Assembly: GCA_018222765.1 (NCBI GenBank)
Contig: JAAEZT010000018.1
Coordinates: forward strand, 1 to 64,000
Source of the DNA: a bacterium
GTDB taxonomy: Bacteria > Verrucomicrobiota > Verrucomicrobiia > Verrucomicrobiales > Akkermansiaceae
Reading direction: 5' to 3'
DNA: 64,000 nucleotides
Shown: piece by piece, positions 1-7,822 of the stretch
Layout: each line of letters starts with the position of its first letter
How positions within the stretch are numbered: position 1 is the stretch's first letter
Made by a program: the position numbers and the translations under genes
The notes under the pieces: generated by a model
Databases searched by the model: none
What the model saw: the letters and a program-made list of their open reading frames with translations, nothing else
What the model was told of the DNA's origin: nothing

Positions 1-953
1 TAGCACGACCAGGCTTCGAGAAGTGACTCGTCCGGAAGCCAGAGCCATCGTTTGTCCTGCTTGTAGACGAAGCCTTTCTGCTTCCCCTCGATGATCCGGA
101 GTTCGCCTTCCGCCTCTTGAGGGAGCCGCTTGCGAAGACAGACATCGAGCCAGGGAATGGCAAAGTAGCGTTGGTTTCCACATTCGTGTGCGGTCAGAGG
201 GTCAACGGCGAGGCCGATGTGGGCATCCTGCGACCGGAGGGTATCGATGAAGATTTCATTGGCCGGCCAGACACCAGCGAAGCGTCCGGTCTTCACCGAG
301 TATCCTTCCTTCGTTCCCAAATTGCACATCATAGGCACCCTGAGGACGGCACTGGAAAAAATGTGTGGTTTGATGGATGGCCGTTTGGGATTTGGTATCA
401 GGAGAGGCACTCCGGACCGCAGCCAGGCCCCGACCACGCGATCAGGATGGAGCATCACCATCCCACCGGCCCAGTGACCACCGCCGCTGTGACCCCACAA
501 GGCCCAGGGCACGGTGGCAAGTTCGGGATGACCGGAGAGCTTTCCGAGATCGACAAGGGAACGACGAAATGCGGCATCTGATCCGTTACGGGGATCACAC
601 CACATCTGGCAATCGCCATCTTTGGCTTGTTCATAGGAGGGAGCCATGAGGGCGCAGCTGTGTTTGGCCGCCAGCGCCTGCCAGTGAAGGTCGAAAGCCC
701 CCGTCAGTCCCGACTTGCAAGAACCGACACCGCATCCGTGTTGATGCACCACGACCCCACGAAGGGTTTTCACCTCGGGAGGAATCCAGACAGTGTATTT
801 GACCGGGAAAATTAGCTCGCCTGGTTTGGTCGAAGCCTCATAGCGAACTCTGAAGTATGGCGGTTCGGCGTCAGGAAAGACATCGTAGGGAGACTCCTGA
901 GCTGAGAGAAGTGCCGGAAGGAAGAGAGTGAGGAACAGGATCGAAGATCTCAT
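1..953 (-). CDS. Secreted alpha/beta hydrolase (3' end beyond window)
   Basis: Reading the minus strand from the ATG at 953 gives an open frame of about 317 codons that runs off the left edge, so the C-terminus is missing. The N-terminus is a clear signal peptide ([18 protein letters not shown], then QESP). The body has an alpha/beta-hydrolase look: a beta-strand ending VVVHQHGCG near residue 70 (oxyanion-hole region) and the nucleophile elbow GHSGGG with Ser156. It probably acts as a periplasmic or extracellular esterase or related hydrolase; the substrate cannot be read from the sequence. It diverges from the secreted protein at 1064 across a 110-bp gap. Several Cys residues (74, 79, 100, 115, 119) could form disulfides in the exported protein. 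The fold is fairly sure, the exact activity is not. Confidence 0.8.
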   Translation of the reverse strand, partial: MRSSILFLTLFLPALLSAQESPYDVFPDAEPPYFRVRYEASTKPGELIFPVKYTVWIPPEVKTLRGVVVHQHGCGVGSCKSGLTGAFDLHWQALAAKHSCALMAPSYEQAKDGDCQMWCDPRNGSDAAFRRSLVDLGKLSGHPELATVPWALWGHSGGGHWAGGMVMLHPDRVVGAWLRSGVPLLIPNPKRPSIKPHIFSSAVLRVPMMCNLGTKEGYSVKTGRFAGVWPANEIFIDTLRSQDAHIGLAVDPLTAHECGNQRYFAIPWLDVCLRKRLPQEAEGELRIIEGKQKGFVYKQDKRWLWLPDESLLEAWSC

Positions 954-1063
954 TGAATTATTTCTTCTAGGTCTCTTAACACGTCTCGAATGAAATGAAT
1001 GTAAGAAAAAATGAGGCACGATTGATGTGACAAGAGGCCCCTAATGACTTAAAATTTGGTCCA

Positions 1064-1921
1064 ATGAGCAAGGTGCTTCTCCCCCTCTTCATCGCTACCG
1101 CGCCCCTCTTAACGGCCTCGACCGTGATCTGGACCGCAAGTGGAACGGTGACCTCGGCAAGCGGCGTTTATGCCGCCGATGGAATCACTGCCAATACTCC
1201 GGTGAGTGTGGAGATGAAATACGACGATCAGGCCGGTCGGGATGTCCCCAGAGATCTCAGCGGATTGGGGATTCCAATCAAAGATCTCGACTATCTTAAC
1301 GCAATTAAACTCTCCATCTCCATTACGATAGAAGATGTTCTGTGGCATGGGCAGGTTGAGACTGGATCATCAGGATCTCCGTATACCCTCTTTCTGAAGC
1401 TCAATGGAACTGACGGGGGATCAGAGAGCCTCACGGCCACCGTTCAAGAATCCGACGGTGCGACCCTCGATCTTTTCCCTCTGGAAAGCGGTCCCGAAAA
1501 CAAGCTCATTCAGTTGTTGTTTTCCTCGAGCGACAACAACTTCTTAACTGATGAAATTTCCGCCAGCGCCATCCAAGATGCACTGATTACCGCAGCCTCC
1601 GGCTCCTTTCAAAGCGGACCGTCGAACAAAGTCTTATTCTCCCTCGATCCCACTACGGTGAGCGTTTTTAACGAATCCCTCATTCCGGCAACGCCCGTGA
1701 TTAGCTTGCTCAAGACAAACGACAACCTGGCCCTTTCCTGGGAGTCTGAGCTCGGCGTTCATTACAGACTACAATCATCGCTGACTCTGGAGGAAGATTC
1801 CTGGGCAGATGCCGCGCCGATTATTTTTGGCAATGGTGGAACCAAAACCCAAAACGTAGCCATCGCCCAAGGCTTTGCTGTCTACTACCGCGTTCTCGCT
1901 TTCCCCGCTCCCGAACTTTAA
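1064..1921 (+). CDS. Secreted protein with C-terminal Verrucomicrobia-type module
   Basis: A 285-aa protein with an N-terminal signal peptide (MSKVLLPLFIATAPLLTAS). The first 200 residues look beta-rich (many Thr, Ser and Val strands) and resemble no enzyme I recognise. The last 75 residues have the pattern W-E-S-x(5)-HYRLQSS-x(7)-W-x(8)-GNG-x(16)-YYRV, a small beta module often found at the C-terminus of secreted verrucomicrobial proteins. There is no PEP-CTERM-like tail of a sorting motif plus membrane helix plus basic end. The stop codon overlaps the proB stop on the other strand by four bases. The start is the only ATG that places the signal peptide at the N-terminus. Function is unknown; an extracellular or surface role is inferred. 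Confidence 0.75.
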   Translation: MSKVLLPLFIATAPLLTASTVIWTASGTVTSASGVYAADGITANTPVSVEMKYDDQAGRDVPRDLSGLGIPIKDLDYLNAIKLSISITIEDVLWHGQVETGSSGSPYTLFLKLNGTDGGSESLTATVQESDGATLDLFPLESGPENKLIQLLFSSSDNNFLTDEISASAIQDALITAASGSFQSGPSNKVLFSLDPTTVSVFNESLIPATPVISLLKTNDNLALSWESELGVHYRLQSSLTLEEDSWADAAPIIFGNGGTKTQNVAIAQGFAVYYRVLAFPAPEL

Positions 1922-2661
1922 AGGAACCGCGTGCCACGTCCTTTTCCGGCAACCAAGTCGGAAAGCTGCTCGGGCTTGCGTCCGTTCGCGATGGTCACCT
2001 GCACTCCGCAATTGGTAGCATACCCGACGGCTTTTAACTTCGAAGCCATCCCACCGATCGAGAACTTTCCACTTTCATCACGGGCGAAACCGAGAACCTC
2101 TTCGACGTTCGACACTTCCTCGATAATATCCCCGCCGTCAGGTGGAATCAGACCATCGACGGTGGTGAACAAAATCAGCTGATTCGCCTTAAGCAATTCG
2201 GCAACTCTCGCGGAGAGCATGTCATTGTCGCCGAAACGAAGTTCTTCAATTGCGACTGAATCATTCTCGTTCACGATGGGAACGATCGATCCATGATCAA
2301 GGAGGCGACGCATCGTCGCGGAAACCCGGTCACGGTTTTCTTCGAGATCGGAACTGGTGAGGAGAAGCTGCGCCACATTGAGATCGAACTGCTGGAAGAG
2401 CGTTTCGTATCGATGCATCAGGCGGGCCTGACCAACGGCGGCGGCGGCCTGACGGCTCTCGACATCGTCGGGATAGGACTCCAATCCGAGCGCGGAAACC
2501 CCGGCCCCGACCGCACCGGAAGACACCATGATGCAATGATGACCCTGGGCCTGAAGAGCAGCCACCGAAGTCACCAGACGCACGAGCGAAGAACCATCAA
2601 GGGTCCCGTTTTCACGCGTCAGCACGCCGGTGCCGATTTTGATGACGATAATGTCGCTCAT
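1918..2661 (-). CDS. proB: Glutamate 5-kinase, short form without PUA domain
   Basis: Catalyses ATP-dependent phosphorylation of L-glutamate to glutamyl-5-phosphate, the first step of proline synthesis. The 247-aa product is a single amino-acid-kinase domain: VIKIGTGVLT at residues 5-14 (phosphate loop), SSGAVGAG (substrate region), the NENDSV motif and the FGDNDMLSARVA stretch that is diagnostic for ProB. It ends at the kinase domain, whereas the enterobacterial enzyme is about 367 aa with a C-terminal PUA domain. The gene lies 12 bp downstream of argS and is probably cotranscribed with ptsN and argS. No proA is in the window. The stop overlaps the convergent gene's stop by four bases. Confidence 0.93.
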   Translation of the reverse strand: MSDIIVIKIGTGVLTRENGTLDGSSLVRLVTSVAALQAQGHHCIMVSSGAVGAGVSALGLESYPDDVESRQAAAAVGQARLMHRYETLFQQFDLNVAQLLLTSSDLEENRDRVSATMRRLLDHGSIVPIVNENDSVAIEELRFGDNDMLSARVAELLKANQLILFTTVDGLIPPDGGDIIEEVSNVEEVLGFARDESGKFSIGGMASKLKAVGYATNCGVQVTIANGRKPEQLSDLVAGKGRGTRFL

Positions 2662-2673
2662 GGGAAAGAGAAT

Positions 2674-4437
2674 CTACATCCGCTCGGGGACGTCAATGGC
2701 AAGGAGGTTCAGGCCCTCACGCAAGACCCGTGAAGTCAGATCGCAAATAACGAGACGGCTCTCGCGAGTCTGCCCTTCCGACTTGAGAACGGGACAGGCT
2801 TCGAAAAAGGAATGAAAAGCTCGCGCGATTTCCAGCAAGTAGGTTGCGAGGAGATTCGGGCGATAGTCATCGAGAACCAACCTTACCTGATCGCCATAGC
2901 GGGAAAGCATCCGCACGAGATGAATTTCGGCAGGCTCGGTAAGGGCAAGATTGTCGGCGGACAAATTCTCCGCGACTCCTTCTTCGAGCTTCCGGAAGAT
3001 CGAACGACTCCGCACATAGCTGTAAAAAAGATAGGGCGCGGTATCTCCTTCGAGCGCGACCATTTTCTCCAAATCAAACACGTAGTCCGACATGCGATGG
3101 TGCGAGAGTTCGGTGAACTTCACCGAATTCACTCCAATAAGCTCGGCCAGAGCAGCCTTCTCTTCATCGCTATCAAGACGACTCTTACCATCGACCACGG
3201 CACGAGCCGCTTTCACCGCATCATTGAGGACATCATTCAGCTGGGGCAAATCCCCGGCCCGTGTTTTAAGTGGTTTGCCGTCTTTACCGAGAATGGTTCC
3301 AAAAGCCACGTGCACCAGATTCACCTGGTCGAAACCAAGACGCGTCGAGACATCGAAAAGCTGCTCGAAGTGCCCGCCCTGACGGAAATCAACGACATAC
3401 CAAATCTGATCGGCCTGCCATTCATTGACTCGAAAATCAACGGTGGCAATGTCGGTGGTAGCGTAATTGAAGGCCCCATCAGATTTTTGAATCATCATGG
3501 GATAATCCTGCCACTCGCCATCGCGATTGATCTTAAACGGATCAGCCTTGGGTTTCACCGTTTCACTGGAGAAGACGCACACTGCTCCGTCACTTTCACG
3601 GGCCAGATCGGCCGCTTTCAATTTTTCTACCAAGGGCGCAAGAGCGTTATTGTAGGCACTTTCGCCCATCCAGTGATCAAAGGTGACACCAAGGCGATCA
3701 TACATTGCATCGAGTCCCTTTCGGGAAAGCTCGAGACAACGGGTCCAGATCGCGCTGTTCTCGGGATCGCCTTGCTGAAGCTTCACCAACTCGGAACGGC
3801 ATTCATCTTTGATCGCCTCGTCTTCCTTCGAGGCATCGGAAGCCGAGCGATACAGTCGCAGCAATTCCTGCAACGGAGCTTCTTCGAGTTGGGCTTCATC
3901 AACACCCTTTTTCCAGGCCCAGGTGACCATGCCAAATTGCGTTCCCCAGTCACCGATATGGTTATCCTTGATTACTTTGTGACCGAGAGCGGTCGAGATT
4001 CGTGAAAGGCATTCCCCGATGATGGTCGAGCGAATATGCCCGATATGCATTGGCTTCGCGACGTTGGGTGCGGAGAAATCCAGAACGATCGTTTGCGGGG
4101 CTTCCACCTGCTGAATCAGAAGGTCATCAGACTCCCACTGCGCTTTTGCCAAATCAGCCCAAGCTTCAGGTTTTAAGGTGAAATTTAAAAAACCAGGCCC
4201 GGCGATGGACACCTCACAAAGATCATCGACGGAAAGCTCTCCGGTAATCTCCTCAGCCAGCGCGCGGGGGTTCTTGCCAACGGCCTTCGCCAGGACCATC
4301 GCGGCATTGCTTTGAAAATCCCCGAAACGAAGATCGGCAGCTGTAGCGACCTGAATCCGCGATGAATCGGGAGTCTCGACTCCAAGCGCTTCGAGCGCAG
4401 CCAGAAGTTTACCACTGAGAAGTTTGGGAATGGTCAT
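2674..4437 (-). CDS. argS: Arginyl-tRNA synthetase
   Basis: Class I aminoacyl-tRNA synthetase that charges tRNA-Arg in the cytosol. The 587-aa length is normal. An N-terminal additional domain (about residues 1-110) precedes the Rossmann catalytic core with NVAKPMHIGHIRS, the HIGH signature. The KMSKS position reads ILGKDGKPLKTRAGD, the degenerate form typical of ArgS. The C-terminal DALR anticodon-binding helices end in PERM. The ATG at 4437 follows ptsN by 14 bp, giving the order ptsN-argS-proB on the minus strand. No Shine-Dalgarno is visible before the start. Confidence 0.97.
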   Translation of the reverse strand: MTIPKLLSGKLLAALEALGVETPDSSRIQVATAADLRFGDFQSNAAMVLAKAVGKNPRALAEEITGELSVDDLCEVSIAGPGFLNFTLKPEAWADLAKAQWESDDLLIQQVEAPQTIVLDFSAPNVAKPMHIGHIRSTIIGECLSRISTALGHKVIKDNHIGDWGTQFGMVTWAWKKGVDEAQLEEAPLQELLRLYRSASDASKEDEAIKDECRSELVKLQQGDPENSAIWTRCLELSRKGLDAMYDRLGVTFDHWMGESAYNNALAPLVEKLKAADLARESDGAVCVFSSETVKPKADPFKINRDGEWQDYPMMIQKSDGAFNYATTDIATVDFRVNEWQADQIWYVVDFRQGGHFEQLFDVSTRLGFDQVNLVHVAFGTILGKDGKPLKTRAGDLPQLNDVLNDAVKAARAVVDGKSRLDSDEEKAALAELIGVNSVKFTELSHHRMSDYVFDLEKMVALEGDTAPYLFYSYVRSRSIFRKLEEGVAENLSADNLALTEPAEIHLVRMLSRYGDQVRLVLDDYRPNLLATYLLEIARAFHSFFEACPVLKSEGQTRESRLVICDLTSRVLREGLNLLAIDVPERM

Positions 4438-4451
4438 GACGGTAAAAATGA

Positions 4452-4922
4452 TTAGAGGTCGGCCGCTCCGATACAGAGAAGTTCGGAAATTTCTTCGGCG
4501 CTTTGTGCGGAGCGGATCTTCTTACGGAGATCAGCCTGGGAAAAGACTTTGGCCAACTCACGAAGGATCTTCAAATGATTCGACGCGCCATCTTCGGGAA
4601 CGAGAAGCAAACAAACATGGTGTGCCAGCCCCTGGTCGGGAGATTCAAAATCAACCCCCTCCTCAGAACGTCCGTAGACGGCCACCTCTTCTTTGAGCCC
4701 GGGAACGCGGGCATGCGGAATAGCAATCCCTGCGCCCAACCCGGTCCCGGTTTGCGATTCACGCTCCATCACGGCCTGGCTGTAACGGTAACAATCTTTG
4801 CTCGCGATTTTTCCGATCTCGGCAAGATGCCCGATCATTTCAAGAACGACCTCCTCGTGCTCGGCTTTATCAAGATGAAGGATAATGCACTCGGGCGAGA
4901 TCAAATGACGAAAATTAATCAT
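4452..4922 (-). CDS. ptsN: PTS EIIA-Ntr family protein (PtsN-like)
   Basis: A 156-aa single-domain fructose/nitrogen-type EIIA. The phosphorylatable His is His70 in GAGIAIPHARVPGL, and the fold follows the PtsN pattern from the N-terminal LISPECIIL to the C-terminal helix. Such proteins relay phosphate from NPr/EI-Ntr and regulate nitrogen and potassium systems, but no rpoN, NPr or EI gene is in the window. I chose the ATG at 4922; a TTG at 4931 would add three residues. It is the first gene of a likely ptsN-argS-proB operon and diverges from a lipoprotein gene. Confidence 0.88.
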   Translation of the reverse strand: MINFRHLISPECIILHLDKAEHEEVVLEMIGHLAEIGKIASKDCYRYSQAVMERESQTGTGLGAGIAIPHARVPGLKEEVAVYGRSEEGVDFESPDQGLAHHVCLLLVPEDGASNHLKILRELAKVFSQADLRKKIRSAQSAEEISELLCIGAADL

Positions 4923-5050
4923 AAGAAACAATCAGCACAATTCGGATCGTGCAGGGCAATCCTGCTAGAGTGCCTGCCCGAAAGATACAAGAGTAATCCA
5001 CCCCGCCCTGAAGCTTGACCCGCAGGACACAAAAAGAGAGAAAGCCCGCG

Positions 5051-5560
5051 ATGCTACGCCTTCTTTGCCTCTCTCTCCTCGCACTGGCCCTCTCATCCTG
5101 CTCCTTCATCGGATATGACAGAGGGGAGAACTCCTACCAGCCGGGGAATCTCGGGACAACCCCCTCGCCCTCGGAGCGTAAAGCAAAAATCGCGGCCGAG
5201 GAACGCGGGGACTTTTTCTACGGCAGACGCTACTACGTCGAAAAGACCCGTTTTTGGGGTTATCTCCGCAAACCCGGCCAATCCGCCAAAAAAGCACGTC
5301 TTGTCATCTTCAACGAGGCCATAAAGCGCAATCCTGACCGTCTCCCCGAAGCCGGAGCACCCAAACTCTATGGATTCGACCAGAATTACGAATACAAGAT
5401 CTACGGACGCTATACCGGTCGCACTCTCTACGAGCCCAACAGCAACCAGTTTCTTCCCGAATTCCTCCTCACGAACTACCAGCTCCTGGACCAAAACCCC
5501 GGTTGGCTCTTCTCACCCAACGACTTTTACAGCCCGGTGCGGCTGACACTGCTGCCGTAG
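5051..5560 (+). CDS. Small predicted lipoprotein
   Basis: A 169-aa protein from the ATG at 5051. The first 17 residues (MLRLLCLSLLALALSSC) form a lipoprotein signal with lipobox LSSC, lipidated at Cys17. The mature part is polar and rich in Tyr and Arg (about residues 55-75 and 110-140), with no enzyme motif that I recognise. An upstream TTG at 5015 keeps the frame open but would bury the lipobox, so I rejected it. The gene diverges from ptsN across about 130 bp. The conserved-looking RYYVEKTRFWGYLRKPGQ stretch suggests a real family, of unknown function. Confidence 0.75.
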   Translation: MLRLLCLSLLALALSSCSFIGYDRGENSYQPGNLGTTPSPSERKAKIAAEERGDFFYGRRYYVEKTRFWGYLRKPGQSAKKARLVIFNEAIKRNPDRLPEAGAPKLYGFDQNYEYKIYGRYTGRTLYEPNSNQFLPEFLLTNYQLLDQNPGWLFSPNDFYSPVRLTLLP

Positions 5561-5741
5561 ATTAGCCGAACCCGGTGCTTTTGGTATCCTATCACAGTTT
5601 TCGAAAATACAGAATTGTGGACCAAGGGTGAAACTTTCGGCGACAATCCCGCTCACAATCCCCCTCTTCTCCTCGAAAAGCCTTGAATTCGAGGAGTCCA
5701 TTTCTCAACACGGGCAAAACTGCTCATCCCAGCCATTTCCA

Positions 5742-5767
5742 GACTTTGTGAAAAATTTCACAAAGTC
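5742..5767. promoter_or_regulatory. Perfect 12-bp inverted repeat with a CRP/FNR-like core upstream of nuoD
   Basis: Left arm GACTTTGTGAAA (5742-5753), two A, right arm TTTCACAAAGTC (5756-5767); every base pairs. The core TGTGA-N6-TCACA (5747-5762) matches the binding consensus of the CRP branch of the CRP/FNR family. It ends 44 bp before the nuoD ATG and directly abuts a candidate -35 box. It has no following U-run and lies about 180 bp from the previous gene, so an operator is more likely than a terminator. Which regulator binds is unknown; none is encoded in the window. Confidence 0.65.
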
Positions 5768-5768
5768 C

Positions 5769-5797
5769 TTGCGAGCCCCGACTAACCAGACTTTTAT
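5769..5797 (+). promoter_or_regulatory. Candidate promoter of nuoDEF
   Basis: TTGCGA (5769-5774), 17 bp, then TTTTAT (5792-5797), with an overlapping TATAAG at 5795. A start near 5805 would leave only about 7 nt of leader before the ATG at 5812, so the message would be nearly leaderless. The adjoining palindrome centre would sit near -50. This is inferred from motif spacing only. Confidence 0.3.
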
Positions 5798-5811
5798 AAG
5801 GCAGGCGCACT

Positions 5812-7068
5812 ATGAGCGAAACGACGACTTACGAGGCCCCCGACGCTGCCGCAGTAGCGGCGAAAGCTGTGAACGATTATCAGGCCGAAACCGACGATGT
5901 GCTCGGTGAAAAAATGGTGCTGAACATGGGACCATCCCACCCAGCCACCCACGGCGTCTTGCGCCTCGTTCTCGAGCTGGATGGAGAAATCATTGAGAAA
6001 GCCGAGCCCCACGTCGGCTACCTACATCGTGGTGACGAGAAGATCGCGGAGAACATGCACTACAACCAGTTTGTGCCCTACACCGATCGTCTTGATTACC
6101 TCGCACCGCTTGCGAACAACGTAGCCTACGCCTGCGCCGTGGAGAAACTCATGGGCTGGGAACTCCCGCCCCGTGGACAAGCCCTGCGCGTCCTTTGCTG
6201 CGAATTGGCCCGCATTTCCTCCCACATGCTGGGAGTGGGCGTTTGCGCCATGGACGTCGGCGCGATGACCGTCTTCCTCTACACCTTCGCCGAGCGCGAA
6301 AAAATCTACAACTTCTGTGAGAAAATCACCGGAGCGCGATTCACCACTTCCTACACCCGCATCGGCGGACAAATCCGCGACTTCCCCGAAGGACTCGATC
6401 AGGAAATCCTCAAATTCCTCGACGAATGCGAGGCGACGGTGGGCGAAATTTCCGGACTTCTCGACAAGAACAAGATCTACCTCGAGCGCATGTGTGATGT
6501 CGGAGTGATCAGCAAGGAAGACGCTATCAGCTACGGAATGACCGGGCCAAACCTGCGCGCCTGTGGCGTCGACCGTGACCTTCGCCGGGACAGCCCGTAT
6601 CTCGGTTACGAGAAATACGAGTTCGATGTCCCCATTGCGGAAAACGGTGATTGCTACGATCGCTATCTCGTCCGGATGGAAGAAATCCGCCAATCCATCA
6701 AAATCATCCGTCAGGTGATCGAAACCATGCCCGAAGGCGACATCAACGTCGTCAATTCCAAGTCGACTCTCCCCGAGAAAGAGCGCGTCATGATGAGCAT
6801 GGAGGAACTCATCCACCACTTCATCGTGGCCACCCAGGGCATCGAAGCCCCCGAGGGTGAGGTTTACTTTGCCGCCGAGAACCCCAAGGGGGAACTTGGC
6901 TTCTACATCAATTCCAAGGGCGGCGGCGTGCCGTATCGTCTGAAGATCCGCGCCCCGTCCTTCGTCAATCTCGGCATCTGCGCCGACCTCCTTAAAGGCC
7001 ACATGGTCTCCGATATTCCGGCCATCCTCGGCTCTCTCGACTTTGTCATGGGAGAGTGCGACCGTTAA
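5812..7068 (+). CDS. nuoD: NADH-quinone oxidoreductase subunit D
   Basis: The 49-kDa-type subunit of respiratory complex I, in the peripheral arm next to the quinone site. The 418-aa product has the family hallmarks LNMGPSHPATHGVLRLVLELDG split across residues 37-58, the PHVGYLHRGDEKIAE block, YLAPLANNVAY and the C-terminal GHMVSDIPAILGSLDFVMGECDR region. About 30 extra N-terminal residues (Ala/Glu-rich) precede the core. A weak AAGG lies about 10 nt before the ATG. It is followed by nuoE and nuoF, but nuoA-C are not upstream and nuoG is not downstream, so complex I genes are split between loci here. Confidence 0.97.
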   Translation: MSETTTYEAPDAAAVAAKAVNDYQAETDDVLGEKMVLNMGPSHPATHGVLRLVLELDGEIIEKAEPHVGYLHRGDEKIAENMHYNQFVPYTDRLDYLAPLANNVAYACAVEKLMGWELPPRGQALRVLCCELARISSHMLGVGVCAMDVGAMTVFLYTFAEREKIYNFCEKITGARFTTSYTRIGGQIRDFPEGLDQEILKFLDECEATVGEISGLLDKNKIYLERMCDVGVISKEDAISYGMTGPNLRACGVDRDLRRDSPYLGYEKYEFDVPIAENGDCYDRYLVRMEEIRQSIKIIRQVIETMPEGDINVVNSKSTLPEKERVMMSMEELIHHFIVATQGIEAPEGEVYFAAENPKGELGFYINSKGGGVPYRLKIRAPSFVNLGICADLLKGHMVSDIPAILGSLDFVMGECDR

Positions 7069-7096
7069 TTGTTTTTCAACCGATTCTTTTTTCAAG

Positions 7097-7810
7097 GTGA
7101 GTTCCAATACTGAAGTTCCAGAAGTCCCCGCTGATCAAAACGCGAAGGACTCCACGCAGTCATGCCCTCCAGCCGACGGCACCAACACTCCTCTTCCAGG
7201 TGGAGGATCTTCGACCGCAGCTGGGTCTGAGGAGCGTGCCTTGTCGGTTCTGGAAAAGAACATCCATTCAGCACAGACCCCGGGCGAAAAATTCTTCCCG
7301 AGCTTTGCCGTCACGGAGGGTCTCGAAGAAAAGGCGAACGAACGTATCGCGCAGTATCCAGACGATCAAAAACGCTCCGCCGTCCTTCCCCTTCTTCACG
7401 AAGTTCAACATCGTTTCGGATACATCAGCCCCGAATCGATCGACTGGGTCGCGGGCAAGCTCGATATCGAACCAATCAAGGTCGTCGAGGTCGTCACGTT
7501 CTACCCGGGCTTCCGCCAAAAAGCTCCGGGCAAACTCCACATCCGCGTTTGCCGCACTCTTTCTTGCGCCATGGGAGGCTCCTATGAACTCATGGACAAA
7601 CTCTGCCAGATCGCCCAAATCGATCGCAGTGCCTCCGACACGCACAAGGATCCCATCGCGATTTCCCCTTGCGGAAATTTCTCCGTGGAGTTTGCCGAGT
7701 GCCTCGCTTCCTGCGGCACCGCCCCGGTCTGCCTCGTCAACGATGACTTCCATGAGGGTGTCACCTGCGACAAGGCCGAGGCGCTCCTCAACAGCTATCA
7801 AAACGCCTAA
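7097..7810 (+). CDS. nuoE: NADH-quinone oxidoreductase subunit E (24 kDa)
   Basis: Thioredoxin-fold [2Fe-2S] subunit of the NADH-oxidising module of complex I. The cluster ligands have the standard spacing Cys152-x4-Cys157 (VCRTLSC) and Cys202-x3-Cys206 (ECLASC). The helical part starts around residue 65 (FPSFAVTEGL) and contains LLHEVQHRFGYIS. The first 60 residues are a Ser/Pro/Ala-rich extension that most NuoE lack. The frame is open from an ATG at 7043 inside nuoD; I prefer the GTG at 7097, giving 237 aa, because it starts after the nuoD stop, but the true start could also be a later codon near the core. Start is uncertain, family is certain. Confidence 0.92.
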   Translation: MSSNTEVPEVPADQNAKDSTQSCPPADGTNTPLPGGGSSTAAGSEERALSVLEKNIHSAQTPGEKFFPSFAVTEGLEEKANERIAQYPDDQKRSAVLPLLHEVQHRFGYISPESIDWVAGKLDIEPIKVVEVVTFYPGFRQKAPGKLHIRVCRTLSCAMGGSYELMDKLCQIAQIDRSASDTHKDPIAISPCGNFSVEFAECLASCGTAPVCLVNDDFHEGVTCDKAEALLNSYQNA

Positions 7811-7822
7811 TTGCTAATTCCA

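Noticed and set aside
5742-5767. Palindrome as a terminator of the lipoprotein gene
   Set aside because: It lies about 180 bp beyond that gene and has no T-run after it.
6022-7107. Open frame of 361 codons opposite nuoD
   Set aside because: Shadow of nuoD; composition rich in His, Asp and Val and no family motif.
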